DNA from: Microcaldota archaeon
Lineage (GTDB): Archaea > Micrarchaeota > Micrarchaeia > Micrarchaeales > CABMGC01
Direction: 5' to 3'
NCBI GenBank assembly: GCA_027449585.1
Contig: DAIDLJ010000009.1
Span: forward strand, 1-27,894
Length of the DNA stretch: 27,894 nucleotides
Below the pieces are notes generated by a model that ran no database searches, was not told the origin of the DNA, and worked only from the letters and a program-made list of their open reading frames with translations. The position numbers were made by a program, and so were the translations under genes. How positions within the stretch are numbered: the first letter of the stretch is position 1; each line of letters opens with the position of its first letter. Below are positions 22,779 to 27,894 of the stretch, one piece after another.

Positions 22779-23507
22779 TTATTTCTCCTGCGCCTTGGAG
22801 AGCTTAAGGAGGGATTTGGCAAGCCGCAATATGCTCATTGAGAACTTTGAATTGCGGTTTATCAGGAATGCCGGTTTTTTCTTGAATATGCTAAGCTCCA
22901 CCCCTAGATCTTCTGGGATTACCGCCAATATCTTCTCTCCGGTTTTTGCCTCTATATCCTTCTTTGACATCTGGTTTGCAGATCTGCCGAACTTGTTTAG
23001 AACAAAATTGCAGCGAATTTTGGACTTTCTATACCACTTGTGCAGCTCGAAATTGTTCATTATCGAGTTATAAAATGGCGTTGAGACCACAAGGGCCGTA
23101 GAGTATAGCTCCGCAGCTACCGGGAAGAATATGCCCTTTGGGGTGTCTGCAACTATGAAGTCGTAGCCCAATTTCAGCCCCTCCTTGCCAGCAGTTTCCA
23201 CCTGGGTCTTGCTAAGCTTGTATGCTATTGGGAATGGTTCGGACAGTATGAGGTCTATATTCCCTGGCTTGTATCTTATTACGGCATCCTTTGGGGGCAC
23301 CTTGTTCACCAATATATCGTAGTAGGTCTTCTTTGCAGTCACATTGAGATATGACGATATCGAAGGGCTTACGGCGTCCGTATCTATGAGCAGCACTCTC
23401 TTTCCGAGGCTTGCGAGTGCTATTGCCAGGTTTATTGCTATCACTGACTTGCCCACGCCTCCGGGCAGCGAGGATACTCTTATAACAAATGACGGCATAT
23501 CTATCAA
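22779..23507 (-). CDS. ParA/MinD-like ATPase with degenerate deviant Walker A
   Basis: A 242-residue P-loop protein homologous to its neighbour across the whole length: compare IAINLAIALASLGKRVLLID with VAINLAVALSLHNFKVLLID. The Walker A region is SLPGGVGKS (13-21). The catalytic lysine K20 is kept, but the MinD/ParA signature lysine (KGG) is proline (P15). Walker A' (LLIDTDAVSPS) and the switch II region (VADTPKG) are present. The signature lysine normally reaches across the sandwich dimer to the partner's ATP, so homodimer hydrolysis is expected to be impaired. The start is TTG 23507, overlapping the TGA of the upstream paralogue; ATG 23498 is also possible. The end lies two bases from the convergent nagB. 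Confidence 0.85.
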   Translation of the reverse strand: MIDMPSFVIRVSSLPGGVGKSVIAINLAIALASLGKRVLLIDTDAVSPSISSYLNVTAKKTYYDILVNKVPPKDAVIRYKPGNIDLILSEPFPIAYKLSKTQVETAGKEGLKLGYDFIVADTPKGIFFPVAAELYSTALVVSTPFYNSIMNNFELHKWYRKSKIRCNFVLNKFGRSANQMSKKDIEAKTGEKILAVIPEDLGVELSIFKKKPAFLINRNSKFSMSILRLAKSLLKLSKAQEK

Positions 23508-24298
23508 ACCATTGTCCTTTTTCTATTTAACATATTCCCTATCAGTTTTCCAAGTCCCTTGCCATCATCCGATCCCCTTGGAATGCCGCCGGACCTTGAC
23601 GAATAAAATCTCACTAGGTCATCGACCTTTCTGGAGAACTCCGAATTGGGCCCGAGGACGTATGCCGGTATATGATATGCCTCGGATTTTTTGACTATTG
23701 GATCTTCAGGAAGCGCGGCTATTGCCCGCTTTCCTATTGAGTCTTCGGCTTCCTGCACGGTTATGTTGTACCTTGCATCTGACACCATGTTAAATACGTA
23801 ATTGAAAGGCACGCGCGCACGGCCATAGATTTCTGCAAAACGCATTGCACTGGCTACTGACGACATAGTCATTGTTGATACTATTACTGCCTCATCTGAT
23901 ATGCTGGCAAACTCTGGAAACCAGTATCCAGGCGCAGTGTCGGTTATTATGAAGTCATAGGCATTGGAGGATTTTATCTTGCTAAAATAGCTCAGTATGT
24001 TGGTTATTTTTGGAAGCTCCCCGAGGCGCTGTGTTCCTGGTATTACATCCACTCCGCTGACGTTATGCCTTATCACTGCCTGTGACGAGTCCGCCTTGCC
24101 TGCTATTACATCCTGTATTCCAACATTCGCATTCTCCATCCCCATAAAGAACCCTATGGAAGGGGATATCATGTCGGCATCTATGAGAAGAACCTTGAAA
24201 TTGTGCAGGCTCAGCGCTACTGCAAGATTTATGGCAACAGTCGTCTTTCCTACTCCTCCCTTCTGTGATGAAACCCTTATCGAATAAGAATTCCTCAT
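23504..24298 (-). CDS. ParA/MinD-like ATPase, canonical
   Basis: A P-loop ATPase of the MinD/ParA superfamily, 264 residues from ATG 24298. It has a complete deviant Walker A, SQKGGVGKTT (11-20, signature K13, catalytic K18), Walker A' (LLIDADMISPSIG) and switch II (ITDTAPG). The basic C-terminus (LGKLIGNMLNRKRTMV) may be amphipathic and membrane-associated, as in MinD. Family members position proteins or DNA at membranes or on the nucleoid. No ParB, MinE or FlhF-like partner is seen in the window. An upstream in-frame ATG at 24328 exists, but the AT-rich minus-strand gaaattataat at 24327-24337 sits on it and better fits transcription entering at 24298. It overlaps the degenerate paralogue by 4 bases. 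Confidence 0.88.
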   Translation of the reverse strand: MRNSYSIRVSSQKGGVGKTTVAINLAVALSLHNFKVLLIDADMISPSIGFFMGMENANVGIQDVIAGKADSSQAVIRHNVSGVDVIPGTQRLGELPKITNILSYFSKIKSSNAYDFIITDTAPGYWFPEFASISDEAVIVSTMTMSSVASAMRFAEIYGRARVPFNYVFNMVSDARYNITVQEAEDSIGKRAIAALPEDPIVKKSEAYHIPAYVLGPNSEFSRKVDDLVRFYSSRSGGIPRGSDDGKGLGKLIGNMLNRKRTMV

Positions 24299-24380
24299 CC
24301 AAGACCCATTATTTATCAGCAACAACATTATAATTTCTTTATGTCCGACTGGGAAGGTGGGATTTGGCGCCTAAGAAAAG

Positions 24381-24389
24381 TTAATATTA
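24381..24389 (+). promoter_or_regulatory. TATA box for the EF-Tu-domain-like gene
   Basis: The element ttaatatta is centred 25 bases before ATG 24410, consistent with a leaderless transcript. It lies in the 111-base gap divergent from the ParA pair. Confidence 0.5.
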
Positions 24390-24409
24390 TCATTTGGCAA
24401 TAGGTTATC

Positions 24410-24745
24410 ATGAAGGATCTGGATAACGCCATGGAGAACCTGCGCGAGCTTGAGGAGCGTGAGAACCGCGGCTTTTCTGTCAATAACGGGCAAAAAAAGA
24501 CGCTTATAGGAAAGGTTGAGCAGTTCTACAGCAAGATAGGCGTTGTCGCAATAACGCTAAGCGCAGAGCTTAAGGTAGGAGACCTAATAGAGATAGGCAG
24601 CGACGACGAGGCGATAAGGCAGCGTATATCCAGCATGCAGATAGAGCGCGAGGATGTTGAGGAGGCCTCGGCAGGAGACTCGGTGGGGATTAAGGTTAAG
24701 CACCCTGTGGAAGTCAACAGCAATGTATACAGAATAGAAGCTTAG
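24410..24745 (+). CDS. Stand-alone EF-Tu domain II-like (translation-protein beta-barrel) protein
   Basis: A 111-residue protein. After a charged N-terminal helix of about 25 residues, residues 30-110 have the pattern of the translation-factor beta-barrel domain: LIGKVEQFYSKIGVVAITL, then ELKVGDLIEIG, RQRISSMQIEREDVEEA and AGDSVGIKVK with the closing VYRIEA. GDxIxIG and AGDxVGI are the usual turn motifs of this fold. Similar single domains occur at the end of U32 peptidases and as separate small archaeal proteins annotated as translation elongation factor-like. No GTPase domain is present. The function is unknown, with RNA or ribosome contact possible. Its stop overlaps that of the convergent LUD gene in a shared TTAG. 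Confidence 0.8.
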   Translation: MKDLDNAMENLRELEERENRGFSVNNGQKKTLIGKVEQFYSKIGVVAITLSAELKVGDLIEIGSDDEAIRQRISSMQIEREDVEEASAGDSVGIKVKHPVEVNSNVYRIEA

Positions 24746-25344
24746 AACCCAAGCACTTCCTTAACAAGCACTATGCTTATCCTTCCTGGTCGCTCTTTCT
24801 CAATTATAAGTATCTTGTTTAGGCTTGTGCCCATACCGTAGGCCTTCTTTGCCCTTTCATCCTCCAGAGGTATGGCATGCTCATGTATCCTCTTGAAGGC
24901 TGCATCTAGATCCTTGACTATCTTATTCGTGCCTACGACAATGATCAGGTGCGCTGCGCCGTAAGCGTATAATCCCACCTGGCTCCCGGAGGCTGATGCC
25001 GTGACCATCCTTCCATCCAAAGTTACCGCCTGAACGCTTCCAACACCCCAGTCCGCGCTTGATGCGCGGCGCCTCATCGCATCCCTTACATCCTTGCTGC
25101 CTGTTGAAAGTATCTCCTTCCTAAGCGACTTGTAGCGCCCTTCCATGAGCATGTCCTTTATCCCTGTCTGATGAAGCGTTATCGATGACGCGTCCATGAC
25201 CTCGGACCCCTCGGGTATCAGCTCCTCCACCTTCCTTTTTGCCTCTGTTGAATCTTTCACCACGAAGACCTCAAATCCATGGCTTCTAAGCGCATCTGTA
25301 GTCTTGGCTATTGTATCGTCGTCTGCGAGCTTGTTCCATTCCAT
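24742..25344 (-). CDS. LUD-domain protein (LutC/YkgG-like)
   Basis: A 200-residue protein with the LUD (DUF162) pattern: KVEELIPEGSEVMDASSITL, a helical middle, DWGVGSVQAVTLDG, GLYAYGAAHLIIVVGTNKIV and AFKRIHEHAIPLED (each quoted in part). In bacteria LUD proteins LutB and LutC form part of lactate dehydrogenase complexes. Archaeal single-domain members have no proven activity and no lutA/lutB is nearby. ATG 25344 is chosen over the in-frame ATG at 25380 because a TATA box centred at 25390 would place the transcript start inside the longer version. Confidence 0.87.
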   Translation of the reverse strand: MEWNKLADDDTIAKTTDALRSHGFEVFVVKDSTEAKRKVEELIPEGSEVMDASSITLHQTGIKDMLMEGRYKSLRKEILSTGSKDVRDAMRRRASSADWGVGSVQAVTLDGRMVTASASGSQVGLYAYGAAHLIIVVGTNKIVKDLDAAFKRIHEHAIPLEDERAKKAYGMGTSLNKILIIEKERPGRISIVLVKEVLGF

Positions 25345-25385
25345 AAGTACACCATTGTTGTTGCGAGCATAAATGCGCATTTTAG

Positions 25386-25394
25386 CTATATAAA
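25386..25394 (-). promoter_or_regulatory. TATA box of the LUD gene
   Basis: Minus-strand TTTATATAG, only 5-15 bases upstream of the ATG at 25380. Transcription would begin near 25363, which makes ATG 25344 the first usable start. Confidence 0.5.
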
Positions 25395-25428
25395 TGTATA
25401 GGGCACCCTATAGATTGATGGCTGGTGA

Positions 25429-26454
25429 CTATCTAAGTATTGTAGAGTTGCAGCCCTGTGGAGTCGCGAACATGCCGCTAACTATCAATCGAAGGTAGCC
25501 TATTGCAGGGATGTCATAGACGACGCTTCCTGCAACGGCGCTTTGCGCTATTGGGTAGTTGATGAACTGGATGTCAAGGCCTGGATTGTTATCACCTTTT
25601 GTTAGAAGATAGTACTGGTTGCCGACCTTTATGGCAGCTACAAGGCGGTGTATTATGTCTCCCGTGAACGAGTCGTTGCTTGTTGTCCTGTAGACTATTA
25701 TCGGATTGCTGTAGTTCTCGGTTATCGTCGTGTTTGCTATGCTTATCCGGTTCGTCTGCGCTGAGTATGCGCTTGCTCCGCCGGCGATGCTCACGTTCAC
25801 TATCGAGTAATTGTATTGGATCAGGTTCGCGCCTTGTGATTTGACCATGCATTCCTTTATCCTAGAATACTGCCCTGAAGATTCAAATGTATCTATGCAC
25901 CGGGTGTTGTATAGGGCTATTGGCAGGTTTGGCTGGCCAAATATCTCACTTATCTGCGAGGGGTTTGATGAGTTGTAGGCAAAAAATGCCAAAAACTCGT
26001 AGTCCATGTTGCTCTGCAGCGCGCTCATCTGCAGCTGGGAGATTGAAACTGTTGGTATCTTGTTTGACTCAAGGAACGCAGTCATGTTTGATATTCCGTG
26101 CAGGATTATGAGATCGCCCCTGTGAAGGGTAGGGAGCATGCTGCAGCTTGCGACGACGTTTATGGGCGATGACGTTCCAAGTATTATCACAAGCAGCATC
26201 CATATCACGACTATTATCACTATTGCGGCTATGACATCGTATAGACTCTTCCTAAGCCCCTCGTCGTTGACGCTCTGCCTGAACTCCTCGATTATGGTAA
26301 AGATCAGAAGTACGAAGGCGATTGCGCCTATGATAGGGTTTGAGAGCAGTATGTAGCCCACTACAGAGAGCGCGAGAAAGAAGTAGAGAATGTTGAGCTT
26401 GAGATGGTCCTGCTTGTGGTCCTTTGCTAGCTTTTCCGACTTTGGCTGCCTCAA
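25429..26454 (-). CDS. sec11: Signal peptidase I (archaeal/ER-type S26) with a large insertion
   Basis: A membrane serine protease that removes signal peptides. Three transmembrane helices are predicted (about 21-38, 40-57 and 73-93). The catalytic serine S105 lies just outside in CSMLPTLHRGD. The histidine of the archaeal/ER Ser-His-Asp type is H269 in TGDIIHRLVA, and the aspartates lie in KGDNNPGLD (D288, D294). YDIPAIGYLRL closes the fold. The gap between S105 and H269 is about 164 residues, compared with roughly 70 in typical archaeal enzymes. The extra segment (about 120-250) carries sequons and cysteines (C186, C202), so it is extracellular. The start is TTG 26454, as no other early start preserves the helices. 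It lies five bases after the SMC stop, probably in one operon. Confidence 0.9.
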   Translation of the reverse strand: MRQPKSEKLAKDHKQDHLKLNILYFFLALSVVGYILLSNPIIGAIAFVLLIFTIIEEFRQSVNDEGLRKSLYDVIAAIVIIVVIWMLLVIILGTSSPINVVASCSMLPTLHRGDLIILHGISNMTAFLESNKIPTVSISQLQMSALQSNMDYEFLAFFAYNSSNPSQISEIFGQPNLPIALYNTRCIDTFESSGQYSRIKECMVKSQGANLIQYNYSIVNVSIAGGASAYSAQTNRISIANTTITENYSNPIIVYRTTSNDSFTGDIIHRLVAAIKVGNQYYLLTKGDNNPGLDIQFINYPIAQSAVAGSVVYDIPAIGYLRLIVSGMFATPQGCNSTILR

Positions 26455-26459
26455 TCAAA

Positions 26460-27894
26460 TCACTGCGGCTTGCCCTTTATCATGCTGCCTATCTCAAGGC
26501 CTATCGCCTTTGACTCCTTCGTCCCGTCCATGGTCACCCCGATGGCGGTGTCCGCATTCACTATGAGGGAGTTGTTGTGGCTTATGACTATGAACTGCGC
26601 CACGTCGCTCATCTGCTTTATCAGCTTCGAGAGGGTCTTTGCGTTCTCGGAGTCCAACGCAGCATCCACCTCGTCGAAGAGGTACATCGAAGACTTCTTG
26701 CACAGGTGGATCGAGAAGAGCAGCATTAGGGCTATCATCGACTTCTGCCCTCCGGAGAGAGACTTGAGCGGTATGTCCGACTTGCCGTCGTTGAGCTTCA
26801 TGTATATTCCGCTGTTGAGCGGGTCGGACTCATTCTCCAGGGTTATTGCGGCCTTTCCTGGGAAGACGTAGTTGTAGAGCTTTGCGAAGTTCTTGTTTAC
26901 CTGGTTTAGCGTGTCCATGAATGTCTGCAGCTTCTTTGAGTCTATCTCCTCCATCATGCGCAGCACGGCGTCCTTCTCTGACTGCAATGTTGTGACCCTT
27001 GATATCGCCTCGTCGGTCTGCTTCTTCATCTCCTCGTAGACCTCTGGTGCCTTTAGATTGACCGCGCCCATCTCCGATACCTTGTTTGATAGTATCGTGG
27101 CCTCGCTGTCCATCTCCTCTGGCTTTCCGTCTATTAATGCAAGGTCCGGTGACTGGTACGCTGAAGTCGAAAGCTCTGCCGTGATGTCGTTGAACCTGGT
27201 CTCCGTCTGTATCTTCTTGAGCTTTAACTCGTTGACCTGCTTCTCAAGGCTCGCCGACTCCGATTCAAGCTTGCCTATGTCCGTGCTGAGCCTATTCATC
27301 TCGGCGTTTATGGAATTCTGCTTCTCTATGAGCTTCCTGCTCGACGTGCTCTTTCCGCTCATGTCCGCCTCTATGTCCGCCTTTGACTTTGTGAGCACCT
27401 CCCTGCGCAGCTCCTTCTCGCCAAGCTGCGCCTTGAGCTCCTTGATCTGCTTCTTCTTCTCTGATATCGAGTATGAAAGGTTTGATGCGGTGTTCTCCAG
27501 CATGCTCGTCTCTGTTGCAAGCTGCGCTGCGGATATCCTGCTGGCCTCTACATCCTGCCTGAGCCTCTCGAACTTGTCCTTCTCCGCCTTGTTCTTTCCG
27601 GACTTTGCAAGGTTCTTTGATGCGGCGCTCACCTTGTCGTATATCGATGCCCTTGACTGCTTTCCCAAGTTGAGCGCGGTTATTACCTCAAGCTTCTCCT
27701 TGTCCTTTGCCTCCATCTCCTTCCTTATCCTGCCTTCAGAGTCCGCCTTTGCCTTTATCTGGCCTGAGAGATCCGCCTGGCGCTTTACGAATTTTGAGAG
27801 CTCGTCGGATATGGATCTAAGATCCGACTCCATGTTGTTTACCTGCATCTCAAGGAGCGCCTTTGACTTCTCAACCTCGTTGAGGCTTGCCTCT
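26460..27894 (-). CDS. smc: SMC chromosome-segregation ATPase, C-terminal half (partial)
   Basis: The frame runs without a stop to the window end, so the gene is cut at its 5' side; an in-frame ATG at 27848 is internal. About 300 residues of coiled coil (KEELR, EKQVNEL-type heptads) lead into the C-terminal head. The head has the ABC signature LKSLSGGQKSMIAL, Walker B MYLFDEVDAALD with its D-loop, and the H-loop histidine in VISHN. SMC dimers hold and compact chromosomal DNA. The N-terminal head, the hinge and any kleisin (ScpA) gene lie outside the window. The signal peptidase gene follows five bases after the TGA. Confidence 0.94.
   Translation of the reverse strand, partial: EASLNEVEKSKALLEMQVNNMESDLRSISDELSKFVKRQADLSGQIKAKADSEGRIRKEMEAKDKEKLEVITALNLGKQSRASIYDKVSAASKNLAKSGKNKAEKDKFERLRQDVEASRISAAQLATETSMLENTASNLSYSISEKKKQIKELKAQLGEKELRREVLTKSKADIEADMSGKSTSSRKLIEKQNSINAEMNRLSTDIGKLESESASLEKQVNELKLKKIQTETRFNDITAELSTSAYQSPDLALIDGKPEEMDSEATILSNKVSEMGAVNLKAPEVYEEMKKQTDEAISRVTTLQSEKDAVLRMMEEIDSKKLQTFMDTLNQVNKNFAKLYNYVFPGKAAITLENESDPLNSGIYMKLNDGKSDIPLKSLSGGQKSMIALMLLFSIHLCKKSSMYLFDEVDAALDSENAKTLSKLIKQMSDVAQFIVISHNNSLIVNADTAIGVTMDGTKESKAIGLEIGSMIKGKPQ

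Noticed and set aside
1..27894. CRISPR arrays, insertion sequences, integrases or attachment sites
   Set aside because: No regularly spaced repeats, transposase or recombinase motifs, or tRNA-adjacent direct repeats were seen on reading both strands.

Overview
The window is a gene-dense piece of an archaeal chromosome. The evidence is the archaeal form of central genes: type II glyceraldehyde-3-phosphate dehydrogenase, bifunctional fructose-1,6-bisphosphate aldolase/phosphatase, ribosomal proteins uL30 and uL15, a KH-less beta-CASP nuclease, the replication factor C large subunit, and two-subunit PheRS with an archaeal alpha chain. Many genes also have TATA boxes 22-30 bases from a leaderless start. 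Short intergenic gaps, overlapping stop and start codons, compact proteins and secreted proteins rich in N-X-S/T sequons would suit a small-genome acidophilic lineage such as Micrarchaeota/ARMAN. That placement is inference; no rRNA is present to test it.

Layout. 1-2.7 kb: a secreted LamG-like protein, a PNPOx-fold flavoprotein, a HAD/5'-nucleotidase-like protein and a small zinc-ribbon protein. 2.7-7.9 kb: tRNA-Phe, then a carbon-metabolism island with gap, fbp aldolase/phosphatase and pgk on the minus strand, and divergent tpiA, a phosphoribosyltransferase and an acylphosphatase. 7.9-11.9 kb: a minus-strand operon uL30 - uL15 - GT4 glycosyltransferase - coiled-coil protein - beta-CASP nuclease. 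12.1-17.2 kb: a secreted membrane protein coupled to pheS-pheT, converging with rfcL. 17.3-22.8 kb: tRNA-Glu, a CLC/CBS anion transporter, a 267-base regulatory gap, then acyl-CoA ligase, PP2C phosphatase and NagB. 22.8-27.9 kb: two overlapping ParA/MinD-like ATPases, a small EF-Tu-domain-II-like protein, a LUD-domain protein, a signal peptidase with a large insert, and the C-terminal half of SMC, cut off by the window edge.

How the genes fit together. GAPDH, PGK, TIM and FBP aldolase/phosphatase together carry triose phosphates to fructose-6-phosphate, so the island looks gluconeogenic. Its TIM is of bacterial type, not the short archaeal type. The ribosomal operon joins translation, envelope glycosylation and RNA processing.

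The most unusual observation is that two well-supported genes have no ATG, GTG or TTG where their N-terminus must lie. The pgk N-terminus, with its RVDxNxP motif, is encoded upstream of the first GTG. A 243-residue coiled-coil protein between the glycosyltransferase and the nuclease is fully open but has no standard start. Both follow directly on the stop codon of an upstream cistron, which raises non-AUG reinitiation, stop-codon readthrough or frameshifting. Other points are a ParA paralogue lacking the signature lysine, an expanded signal peptidase, an A53-C61 mismatch in tRNA-Phe, and two adjacent dyads upstream of the acyl-CoA ligase operon.
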